Assembly (NCBI RefSeq): GCF_910594005.1
Contig: NC_057848.1
Location: 53,399,616 to 53,463,615 of the forward strand
Direction: 5' to 3'
From: Cervus elaphus
Taxonomy: Eukaryota > Chordata > Mammalia > Artiodactyla > Cervidae
Length of the DNA stretch: 64,000 nucleotides
The position numbers and the translations under genes are program-made. Within the stretch, counting starts at the first letter, position 1; every line of letters starts with the position of its first letter. This document shows, piece after piece, positions 53,616 to 63,258 of this stretch. A model generated the notes under the pieces. The model was not told where the DNA came from, did no database searches, and worked only from the letters and a program-made list of their open reading frames with translations.

Positions 53616-53737
53616 ACGTTATTACACAAAAGCTCTGAGTGATCAAGCCTCATCACTGGCCCCAGATCAAATTCTTCTCCTCCGGAGGCCAAGAATCCTG
53701 GCGTCATTCAAGGCTCATAGCAGCAACCTTTCAATCT

Positions 53738-54589
53738 CATCAGAAAAGATGGTTAGTATTGGGAAGCTCTCAAGTTTCTGCTTGTAGATTCAAGTGTTCC
53801 AAAATTCTAAGTTTCACTTAAAAGCTCAAATTTTATTGTTGACAACAAATACTGTCAGTTATTTTCCTTAAGGTGACAGGCTTACTTTATTTCTGAGAAA
53901 ATGGCTGCCAAATACCCAGGTCTGAATAATCATTGCTTGTTAGTTGTTAGTTAGTTCTTGTTAGCTGTTCTTTCAAGTAAAATTAAAATTCTGTGTAAAA
54001 ATCTTGTAGTTCAGTTTACAACTCAATCATGTAAAGCACTTGCTTTACTTCCAGACATTGTCATGCTTCAGAATGTATGAGAAGTGTTTTATCCAAGTTT
54101 CCCATTTTGATACACAGATTATTAAAAAGATATGTAATGAAATTGTGAACATTAAATATGTGAGTTCTTTGTATGTCAATTATACCTCAAAAAAGCTGTT
54201 TCAAAGGATATGTGCATAAATATCAATATTTAATAAAATTAATAATACTTACTGGTTTATCAAGGACATTATTAAGTGAAAATGAAATTCTTTAACTGTG
54301 AGTGTGTGGTGGTAAAGAATACAATTACTAACAAGTGCCATTTGGTACCACTCCCTTGATTTGTGCTAAGGCACCAGCAGTTTATCCACCATTGCTCTGC
54401 ATCAATAGTGAAAATGTCAACACAGGGAAAAAAACAAATCACATTAGAATTATTGTGAAAACAGTTTTGACCTCTCACACTCTCTGAAAGAGTCTTGGGG
54501 AGCCCAGGGATTCATGATCCACACATTGAGAACCACTCAAAGTGTTTGTACACTATGAGTCTACAATTGAATCTACACTATAAGCCTAC
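53738..54589. other. AT-rich sequence, mostly unrecognised
   Basis: The only nameable piece is a possible sense L1 3' end at about 54140-54205 ('attaaatatgtgagttctttgtatgtcaattatacctcaaaaaagctgtt'). Confidence 0.4.
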
Positions 54590-54699
54590 TCTTTGAGGTC
54601 TACCCTATGCTGGGAACTCTTCCCTTCTTTAGCATTACTTCTGGTCACTTCATTGGTTTCTTGTTGAGCTCAGTCTTCTTTTAACATTCTAAATATACT

Positions 54700-54967
54700 G
54701 CTGCTACTGCTAAGTCCCTTCAGTCGTGTCCGACTCTGTGAGACCCCATGGACGGCAGCCCACCAGGCTCCCCTGTCCCTGGGATTCTCTAGGCAAGAAC
54801 ACTGGAGTGGGTTGCCATTTCCTTCTCCAATGCACGAAAGTGAAAAGTGGAAGTGAAGTCGCTCAGTCATGTCCGACTCTTCGCGACCCCATGGACTGCA
54901 GCCCACCAGGCTCCTTTGCCGATGGGATGGCAAGAGTACTGGAGTGGGTTGCCATTGCCTTCTCCGG
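54700..54967 (-). mobile_element. BOV-A2 SINE, full dimer, 8-bp TSD
   Basis: The tail is 'ctgctgctactgctaag' on the left. Two antisense monomers are joined by 'aatgcacgaaagtgaaaagtggaagtgaag'. The TSD AATATACT lies at 54692-54699 and 54968-54975. The right monomer has lost about 12 bp ('tttgccgatgggatggcaagag'). Confidence 0.94.
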
Positions 54968-55521
54968 AATATACTCTAGTATACCTAATTTACTTATATG
55001 GTTTCAGCTATGACCTATAAACTAATGATTTCTCCAATCTATATCTCTAATGCATACTTATCTTCAGACCCTCAGATCTATGTTTCTGATTAATATCCTG
55101 TAGATACTTCCAACTTGATATAACCAAAGCAATAATTTTTCTTTTCTCTCAAATTCTTTCATATTCCTGAATTCCTGATCTAGGCTGTTAGCACTTTTGT
55201 TCAGCCAGTCACTCAATCTAGAAATCTAGAGACAATCCTTAACTACTTCTCTCCCTCATCCATAAATGGCCAGCAGGCAACATCAATTTATGATATTGTG
55301 ATAACATCAATATTGTCATACAATAGGGAGTGGTGAAGCTCAAGTCAAACTAGAGAATGCATGTTCCACCTATAGGCATTCAAATTCAAACACTGCATGG
55401 GCCAAAGAGAACATATTTGTTATTGCCAGTCTGTGATACTTAGTAACTATGAAATATATCTTGAATTTGCATCTGTCTTTCCATTTCCACTGCCAATCTT
55501 CTACTTTAGATTCTCCATCAT

Positions 55522-55567
55522 CTCTTACTTAGACTATTGCAATACTCTTACTTAGACTACTGCAATA
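55522..55567 (+). repeat. 23-bp tandem duplication inside L2
   Basis: CTCTTACTTAGACTATTGC plus AATA at 55522-55544 is repeated at 55545-55567 with one change (CTACTGC). L2 consensus has one copy. Confidence 0.9.
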
Positions 55568-55756
55568 ATCTTATAACTGATCCTCTGGCTCCAATTTCCA
55601 CAAATACTCTGCCTTTCCTGCCCCAGTGAGGTTTATCTCTCAGAAGGCAAACAGATATCTAATATGCAAATTTGGTTACTTATTTGAAACCTCAGCTTAA
55701 AATCCCATAATTGTTCCCAATCCTATAAAATGAAAATATACAAATTTCTTAACACA

Positions 55757-55878
55757 GTGAGGGCATGGCAACCCACTCCAGTATTATTGTCTGGAGAATC
55801 CCACGGACAGAGGAGCCTGGTGAGCTACAGTTCACAGGGTAGCAAAGAGTTGGGCACAACTGAAGCGAGTTGGCACAA
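55757..55878 (+). mobile_element. Bov-tA/BOV-A SINE body, 5'-truncated
   Basis: 'gagggcatggcaacccactccagtattattgtctggagaatcccacggacagaggagcctggtgagctacagttcacagggtagcaaagagttgggcacaactgaagcg'. The tRNA head is missing. Confidence 0.88.
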
Positions 55879-55978
55879 TCTATAACCTGTCCCTCTGCAC
55901 GTAGTACTTTAGTTTCGCTTTTCTCCAATTTCCTACCCAAATGCCAAACTTCAGCTATTAGTGTCATAATAAGAGCTA

Positions 55979-57007
55979 AGAGAGTTCCAGAAAAACATCT
56001 ATTTCTGCTTTATTGACTATGCCAAAGCCTTCGACTATATGAATCACAATAAACTGTGGAAAATTCTGAAAGAAATAGGAATACCAGACCACCTGACCTG
56101 CCTCTTGAGAAACCTGTATGCAGGTCAGGAAGCAACAGTTAGAACTGGATATGGAACAACAGACTGGTTCCAAATAACAAAAGTAGTACGTCAAGGCTGT
56201 ATATTGTCACCCTGCTTATTGAACTTATATGCAGAGTACATCATGAGAAACGCTGGGCTGGAGGAAGCACAAGCTGGAATCAAGATTGCCAGGAGAAATA
56301 TCAATAACCTCAGATATGCAGATGACACCACCCTTACGGCAGAAAGGGAAGAGGAACTAAAAAGCCTCTTGATGAAAGTGAAAGAGGAGAGTGAAAAAGT
56401 TGGTTTAAAGCTCAACATTCAGAAAACTAAGATCATGGCATCCGGTCCCATCACTTCATGGCAAATACATGGGGAAACAGTGGAAACAGTGTCAGACTTT
56501 ATTTTTTTGGGCTCCAAAATCACTGCAGATGGTGAATGCAGCCATGAAATTAAAAGACGCTTACTCCTTGGAAGGAAAGTTATGACCAACCTAGATAGCA
56601 TATTAAAAAGCAGAGACATTACTTTGCCAACAAAAGTCCATCTAGTCAAGGCTATGGTTTTTCCAGTGGTCATGTATGGATGTGAGACTTGGACTGTGAA
56701 GAAAGCTGAGTGCCGAAGAACTGATGCTTTTGAACTGTGGTGTAGGAAAAGACTCTTGAGAGTCCCTTGGTCTGCAAGGAGATCCAACCAGTCCATCCTA
56801 AAGGAAATCAGTCCTGGTTGTTCATTGGAAGGACTAATGCTGAAGCTGAAACTCCAATACTTTGGCCACCTCATGCGAAGAGTTGACTCATTGGAAAAGA
56901 CCCTGATGCTGGGAGGGATTGGGGGCAGGAGGAGAAGGGGACGACAGAGGATGAAATGGCTGGATGGCCTCACCGACTTGATGGACATGAGTTTGGGTAA
57001 ACTCTAG
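55979..57007 (+). pseudogene. BovB reverse transcriptase C-terminal half, uninterrupted frame
   Basis: About 342 codons are open from the truncation point to the stop; the first ATG is at 56039. In order: REFQKNIYFCFIDYAKAFDY (motif A, catalytic Asp present), CILSPCLLNLYAEYI (motif B region; the usual QG is present in VVRQG), the catalytic YADD at 56315-56326, KVGLKLNIQKTKIM, MYGCETWTVKKAECRRTDAF, and the C-terminus QYFGHLMRRVDSLEKTLMLG. The last reads past the GHLM stop seen in the 35-kb and 41.7-kb copies. Endonuclease and RT fingers are absent, so the fragment cannot act alone. The open frame shows recent insertion. Confidence 0.9.
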
Positions 57008-57099
57008 GAGTTGGTGATGGACAGGGAGGCCTGGCGTGCTGTGATTCATAGGGTCGCCAAGAGTCAGACATGACTGAGCAACTGAACTGAACTGAACTG
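55980..57099 (+). mobile_element. BovB LINE, 1.1 kb, 5'-truncated, 9-bp TSD, young-looking
   Basis: It begins in RT motif A coding ('gagagttccagaaaaacatctatttctgctttattgactatgcc') and ends 'gactgagcaactgaactgaactgaactga', with the (CTGAA)n terminus. The flanks AAGAGCTAA lie at 55971-55979 and 57100-57108. The frame is uninterrupted through the whole coding part. Confidence 0.95.
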
Positions 57100-57103
57100 A
57101 AGA

Positions 57104-57247
57104 GCTAAAACTTTTAAATCACTTATTACATGCCAGGAACTCCTCCACATTACATATATTAACTCATTAGTCCTCACAACTATATAAAATAGGTTATCAT
57201 TATTAAGCCCATTTTACAGACGAGGAAGCTGAAGCACAAAGCCAAAT
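57104..57247 (-). mobile_element. MIR SINE fragment
   Basis: 'aaatcacttattacatgccaggaactcctccacattacatatattaactcattagtcctcacaactatataaaataggttatcattattaagcccattttacagacgaggaagctgaagc' is the antisense MIR core. Confidence 0.88.
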
Positions 57248-57482
57248 TGAATCAGAAGGAATTCATTCAAATTTGCTTATATTGTTTTAGGATTCTGTGT
57301 CTTTGTATATGCTATTCTCTCTGACCAAAATGCTTTTTGTTTTCTTTTCTACCAAGTTTACCACCTTTCAAGATTCAGATCAAATATTATCACTTTCAGC
57401 TATCTTCTGTAGCTATCCCCTTGCCCAGGTAAAGCTGATATTCCTTCCCATCTTGGGAACATAAACTACATATTACAACTCA

Positions 57483-58494
57483 CCAAAAATTAACACCTGC
57501 CTAGCACTTAACATGGCAGAACAGCAGCATACCAGTAGCAGGGAGTCATTGTGATAAGCAGTACACTATGTCAAGAACTATAGTTTCTACGTTTTATGGA
57601 AGAGTGAGAAGAACAAAGTGAGGATGGTTCTGTTCCTATGCCCCCTTCCTAACCTTACTCCCTCACAATCACTAGCACTTCCTCATGGCAGATAGTCCTT
57701 TAGAGATGATCAAAGCACAAGCCTTCAACAGGCTGGATAACCCCTATCTGGGGCCTTATAATCCAGGAGGCTTAAACCCACCCCATAATCCCTCAATAAG
57801 GTGATGTCTGCTTAGATAATTGGAACTGTCAAAATCAATAAGAAAAGTTTAAAAACAGTCATGACAAGCCACTCCAAAATGAAGAAGGAACTATAAGTCA
57901 CTGATTACTATGATTTTTTACAGAGAAAGCTATATAGTCTTTCCTAAATTGAGCATTAAGGTATAAAAGCTCCTTATTCTCTAACACATTTAGAGTTTGA
58001 ACACATGTAATCTAGCATCTTCTACTAGGCAGGGATTTAATGAACATTTTGTGAGAACATCTGTTTGTTATTTATCTTTGTCTCATTTTACACATCAGCA
58101 AATCCTTTACCACCAGGACAGAATAAAAATCACCATTTCATTATACAGCGTTCATAATTTTAAACTTCAACTGGGGGAAAGAGAAGCAATAGTCAGCACT
58201 GCATTCTACCTGATGTTACAGGGAAGAAGTACAAGGGTGAGGAAGTGCAGAGGGGACATGATTAAATATATAAATCCCTTTAACACACACTCTGCCAATG
58301 GCTACTGTATTTTACTGTTCCAGCAATTGGAGAATTAAAAGCTGCTCTATCTTTCTAGAAGGGCATTCTTTGTTTGCCCTCTTGAGTCTATGTCAAAGAA
58401 AAGGGATAGTTTTGCTAAACAAACTTATCCCCTCTATGTTCTCCAGACAGAACTTTAACACAGAAACAACAATTAATATTATTAAGTCTAGATG
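57483..58494. other. Sequence with no recognised repeat
   Basis: I can name no family. The frame 57997-58338 plus (113 codons) has no domain. Confidence 0.4.
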
Positions 58495-58562
58495 TTTTCC
58501 CCAAATTATTGAGATATAATTGACATAAAACATTTTCTAAGTTTAAGGTGTATAATGTGATG

Positions 58563-58609
<47 letters not shown>

Positions 58610-58740
58610 TATACACACATATTGTGAAATGATTACCACAATAAGGTTAGTTAACACATTGATAATCTGGAAAATTATAGAGAGAGCTAGTGTACTTTCT
58701 TTTCTTCAATGCTCCTATCCTATTTCATGAAGCTACCTAA
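58495..58740 (-). mobile_element. L1 3'-UTR fragment (old L1M) with CA microsatellite
   Basis: Antisense L1M 3' UTR: 'aaattattgagatataattgacataaaacattttctaagtttaaggtgtataatgtgatgatat', then the microsatellite, then 'attgtgaaatgattaccacaataaggttagttaacacattgat'. Confidence 0.75.
58561..58620 (+). repeat. Compound microsatellite (TA)n(CA)n
   Basis: A TA run (58563-58575) leads into an uninterrupted CA run of about 15 units to about 58605, then imperfect CATA/CACA. A polymorphic marker is likely. Frames across it (58415-58657 minus, 58548-58730 plus) are repeat translations. Confidence 0.92.
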
Positions 58741-58984
58741 TGGCATTTCCGAGTGCTCCCACTATTCATTATGAGAAAGAGCCAGTATCAAAGCCTTAGT
58801 CATCAGGAATGGCCAGTGCCATGAGCTAAGGCTAGTACAAAGCAAAGAAAGAATGCTGCCAGCTTAGGCAGAGTAACTGAAGCCATTTCTGGAAGCATAT
58901 CTATCATAGCATCCACTTGCAAATGTATGTGTTATGGTAGATAATAATATAACATAAAACAGAAGTTACAGTTGATTTTTCCCT

Positions 58985-59350
58985 AGATTCAAATATACTA
59001 TCCTATTTGCCATGGAAAATACAGGAAGGAATAAGAAAGGCACAATTCTTGCCTTCAAGAACTTACAATCACTTCCTTCCAACAGTCATTTATAATACAC
59101 TTGCATCACTAGTCTCGTACAAAAAGAACATGTTTGCCACATATAAACTCACTAAAGAATAGGAGGAGACATATATACCTAATTGAACATTGGATAGGGT
59201 GGTATAGATAGTAAATACTGTTGCAGTTTGGAGAAGGAGAAAAATCAACGTAAGCTGGCAGGAGATGGGGAGGCTTTCCATGATGTGTAGAATTTGAGTT
59301 TGTTAAGTTGGAGAAGATTTAGAGAGGTGAAGAAGGAGCACAAACTAAGA
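58985..59350 (-). mobile_element. L2 LINE 3' fragment, diverged
   Basis: 'aggcacaattcttgccttcaagaacttacaatcac' and 'ggcaggagatggggaggctttccatgatgtgtagaatttgag ... gagaggtgaagaaggagcac' follow the antisense L2 3' UTR order. Confidence 0.55.
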
Positions 59351-61234
59351 ATCAAATTAATCTAATCATGTCCCTTCATCCTGTTCCAACACTTGAGTTC
59401 TTCATCATAGAAGTGTTTTGAAAGTCCCTCCCCATAATACCATCAAACAGGTAAAGGAGGTGATAAGGAGATGCACATACCTCCCTTGCACTTTCCTTTC
59501 TAAGCCACTGGGGAATAGAAACCTCAGATAGGAATTGATCAGAGTATCTGATTAAAGTAATTGATGTTAATATATGATTGAGGTTTAATCTTTCCATGAA
59601 ACATTTGTATCTTAAAAGAGGAGATAATCAACCAATACACACTCTCTAATTAGTACAATTATGTGGAAAAAGCATTTTGAAGCTGGGAGAGCCCCCCGTT
59701 CCCGCAATCCAGAGCATTTTTCTTCTTTTTGTCCATTTCAGACAGTGATGTTTCCTTGCTCCACATAATCTGCTAGAACTTAAGATATATCGGGTCACTA
59801 CAGTATTATATGCCTTTTCCCTTATTTATAAGAACTTCTTTACCTCATTGGGCCCCTGGATATAGCATACTGCAAATATTGGGAACCATCTGTGAAGTTG
59901 GTTGTTGTAAGTTTCTATTTTCTTCAGCATTTGTTTTTTTTTTCCTCTGTTTTATTGTGTAAGGCAAAAACATTGATAAAGATATAGAAAGTCATTCTGA
60001 GTTGATAAAAATAAATCACTTATGAATGATACAGCAGTCGTTTGTATTTATCTCAGTGATTCTTTACCAGTAAGTATTATATGCCTTACTTACTTACTGA
60101 AGTACTTACTGAAGATCATATCAGTATCTCCAAGAAATCTTTTTCAAGCTATGTCTCCCCAACCTCTGATATTCTGCTATTTCCCCCAAGGTAGTATATT
60201 CCCTCTCTACTTGATTTCACCATCAGCCTAGACTTACTACTTACCAACTACCTTCATTCCCAACCTACCTCTGCATGGCAGATCACCATGCTGATGAGAA
60301 CAATGAAGAAAGGAAAGAAAGCAAAAGAAAGAAGGACAGAAGACAGTAAGGTGCTTTTTTTTCCTTAAAGCTAGAGGAAATACACAACACTAGCTTTCTA
60401 GCTGTAAGCTTTAAAATCCTGATTGCATCCTCTTCATTCTTAAAAACTGGGTTCTGTTCTCTATACTCTGAGAAGCATTTGCCATGCCCTAGAATGGCAA
60501 ACACTCTGTTATGTCTGTAACTGGGAAACACTTTTGGCACTACCTGAGATATGAGGTGTGAGGGAACTAGAAAGGCTATGCAAAAAAAAAAAAAAACAAG
60601 AAAAAGAAAGGCTCTGTATAACAACTGACCTCCTGGTAGTAAAAGGTGGGAATAAAGGACAAAGGCCAGTAAACCAGCAACGCAAGACTGGCAGCCCAGG
60701 TGATCACAGCAGTGCAGGGAGGTAGGTCAAACTATGAAAATTATATGGAGCTGTAGCTTAACAACCAAGAAGCAAATGGAGAAACCAGTTTCAAGCAACA
60801 GAATAAAGTAGAGGAAGGAAAGCAGAGAAACAAAAGACAGATTAGAAACACCCTTTTCAGGTGGGCCCACCAAATTCAAGGGTAACTCTGAAATCTCAAT
60901 AAGCTCAGCTAAAAGGATTAAATGCCACAAAGCTTATTTAAAACACTCTATTCCATTATCAAAAGGTATTGTTGCTGGGGTTCAAAAATAAAAGCAAAAC
61001 AGAAAACACAAAAACCACAAATACATACACATATGTACATATTTGTGCACAAAGATTAAAACAGAAACATGCATAGAGTTCACATACACAGCCACTCACC
61101 ACCACATTGACACTGACACATACACACACACAAGTACACACATGTACACGCCTGCACTCCAGGATGGGGCTGAATGAAATGAAATCATCTCTGAGTTAGG
61201 TAATTCTCTCCTTCAACTCTATTTCTTTCTTCAC
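59351..61234. other. Sequence with no recognised repeat except low complexity
   Basis: Low-complexity pieces: A14 at about 60582-60596 and CA-rich 61015-61150 with imperfect 'acacatacacacacacaag' units. Frames such as 60283-60624 minus (113 codons) have no domain. Confidence 0.4.
61015..61150. repeat. Imperfect CA-rich repeat
   Basis: 'aaatacatacacatatgtacatatttgtgcac' to 'cactgacacatacacacacacaagtacacacatgtacacgcc'. It is interrupted and not a uniform microsatellite. Confidence 0.8.
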
Positions 61235-61246
61235 TTAGATAGGACT

Positions 61247-61638
61247 TGCGGTTGTTGTTGTTCAGTTAAGTCAAGCCCGACTCTTTGTGACCTCATGGAC
61301 TGCAGCACACCAGGCTCCCATTTTTCACTATCTCTCAGAGTTTGCTCAAGCTCATGTCCACTGAGTCAGCGATGCTATCCACCATCGCATCCTCTGTCAC
61401 CCACTTTCTCCTCCTGCCCGCAATCATTTCCAGCATCAGGATCTTTTCAAATGAGTTGGTTCTTTGCATCAGGTGGCCAAAGTACTGGAGCTTCGCTTTA
61501 GCATCAATCCTTCCAATGAATACTCAGGGTTGATTTCCTTTAGGATTGACAGGTTTGATATCCTTGTAGTCCAAGGGGACTCTCAAGAGTCTTCTCCAGC
61601 ACCAAAAATCGAAAGCATCAATTCTTCAGTGCTCAGCC
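61247..61638 (-). mobile_element. BovB LINE 3' end, 0.4 kb, 12-bp TSD
   Basis: The left end 'gttgttgttgttcagttaagtcaagcccgactctttgtgacctc' is the 3' terminus, followed by the antisense 3' coding part ('gatcttttcaaatgagttggttctttgcatcaggtggccaaagtactgg'). The flanks TTAGATAGGACT (61235-61246) and TTAGATGGGACT (61639-61650) match at 11 of 12 positions. Confidence 0.93.
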
Positions 61639-61869
61639 TTAGATGGGACTAACCTCAGTCAAAAGTAAGAGATATGTTTGTCACTGAACAGGGCATTTCA
61701 TTTGGTTGTCTCGTATTACATACTTACACCATGTGGATTCTGGCTACTTTAGAAACCAAAAGTTAGCTGTATCAATAAAAGGTATAAGCTTTATTTCTGT
61801 AACAGTCTCACTTTGTATATAGAGCCATTCCTTATGGGGTCTCATTTTAAGTGAGGTTTGTGCCTTTAG

Positions 61870-63258
61870 AAAATCATTCACACTATGGATTCAATGCAAT
61901 CCTTCTCAAAGCCCAAGTTGGCTTTTTTTTTTTTAAGGGAATTGACACACAAATTCTAAAATTCATATAAAAATGTAAGAGATGCAGAAATAACCAAAAC
62001 AATCTTAAAAAAAGAAAAAAGAACAAAGTTGGAAGACTCTTATTTCCCAATTTCAAAAACTACTACAAAGCTACAGTAATCAAGACAGTCTGGCATATGG
62101 ACAGGCATGTAGAACAATGGAACAGAACTGAGTGTCCAAAATTAAACCCTTATGTTTACCACCAATTGATTTCTGACAAGTGTGCTAAGATCATGCAATG
62201 GAAAAAGAAGAGTCTTTTCAACAAACAGCACTGGGGCAACTGGATATCCACATGCAAAAGAATAAGGTGATCCTGATCTCACATCGCACACAACAATTAA
62301 TTAAAAATGGATCACAGACCTATATGTAAGGGCTGAAAATGTAAAATTCTTAGAAGGAAACAGGAATAAATCTTTTTGACCTTGAGTTAGGCAATGATTT
62401 CTTATATGTGACAGCAAAACAGAAGTTACAAAAGAAAAAAAATAGATAAATTTGCTTCATTGGAATTGGAAATGCTATCATTATGAAAGTGAAAAGACAG
62501 TCTACAGAGTGGTAGAAAATATTTGCAAAGCCACAAGATACCACTTCCCACCTATTAGAATGGCTGCTTATTATTAGCAGACAATAATAAGCATTGACAA
62601 GATTGTGGAGAAACTGGAATCCTTATTTATTGTTGGTGGGATTTAAAAAATAGTGTGGCTATTTTGGAAAGCGATTTTGATGGCTCCTCAAAAAGTCAGA
62701 TGTAGAGTTACCATATGATTTCTGGGCACATACTGAAAGAAATGAACACATATGTCCACACACAAAAAAATACATGAATGCTTATAACAGCATTATTCAC
62801 AAAAGCTAAAGAGTTGAAGTGATGTAAATGTTCATCAACTCATGAAAAAACAAAATGTGTTATAGCAATACAATGGAATAGTACGTTGTTATAAAAAGGA
62901 AGTCATGATACATGCTATAAAATGGATGAACTTTGAAAATATATGCTAAGTGAAAGAAGCCAAATGTAAAAGGGCACACATTTCATGATTCCATTCATAT
63001 GTAATATCCAGAATAGGCAAATCCATAGAGACATAGTAGACTGGTGGTTGTCTCACACTGAGGGGAATGAGGGGAAAGGAAGATAGTGGTTAACCCTCAG
63101 ACTTTATTTATTTGGGGGATAATAAAAATGTTATAAAATTAAATTTTATAAAATTGGATTTTAATGATGGTTGTATAACTTTGAATATACTAAAGATCAT
63201 TAAAAACAGGTGAATTACATGCCATGTAAATTATACCCCAATAAAGCTGTTAATAAAA
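61870..63258 (+). mobile_element. Old L1M LINE, ORF2 3' part and 3' UTR, 1.4 kb
   Basis: The sense ORF2 sequence runs through 'cccaatttcaaaaactactacaaagctacagtaatcaagacagtctggcatatggacaggcatgtagaacaatgg', 'aaaagaagagtcttttcaacaaacagcactggggcaactggatatccacatgcaaaag' and 'gattgtggagaaactggaatccttatttattgttggtggg'. It reaches the 3' end 'gtaaattataccccaataaagctgtt'. It has many stops. Confidence 0.9.

Larger units (their letters stand above)
52937..53733 (+). mobile_element. Solo LTR of an ERV1-type (gammaretrovirus-like) endogenous retrovirus, 4-bp TSD
   Basis: The 797-bp element begins TG and ends CA and is flanked directly by ATCT on both sides (52933-52936 and 53734-53737). A 4-bp duplication is typical of ERV1. 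It has a TATAAA at 53531-53536 and an AATAAA at 53610-53615, which order it as U3-R-U5 on the plus strand. The U5 text 'cacaaaagctctgagtgatcaagcctc ... cttctcctccggaggccaagaatcctggcgtc' resembles ruminant ERV1 LTRs (BTLTR1 type). U3 holds direct repeats with periods of 54 bp and about 124 bp. No gag, pol or env sequence lies nearby, so the provirus was reduced by LTR-LTR recombination. Confidence 0.9.
54590..57482 (+). mobile_element. L2 LINE, sense, diverged, host to four later insertions
   Basis: L2 blocks appear in consensus order between younger insertions. They are 54590-54699 and 54976-55756 ('aatgatttctccaatctatatctctaatgc', 'gccagtcactcaatctagaaatctagagacaatccttaactacttctctccctcatcc', 'ctcttacttagactattgcaatac'), 55879-55979 ('tataacctgtccctctgcac'), and 57258-57482 ('gtctttgtatatgctattctctctgaccaaaatgc', 'accacctttcaagattcagatcaaatattatcac'). 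An unexplained insert-like stretch lies at about 55300-55435. Confidence 0.65.

Noticed and set aside
56191..56988. Minus-strand frames of 75 and 189 codons opposite the 56-kb BovB
   Set aside because: These are shadows of the BovB reading frame; the same antisense peptides occur opposite the 35-kb copy (35347-35952).
58415..58730. Frames with HTHTHTHT and VCVCVCVC stretches
   Set aside because: They are translations of the CA microsatellite.
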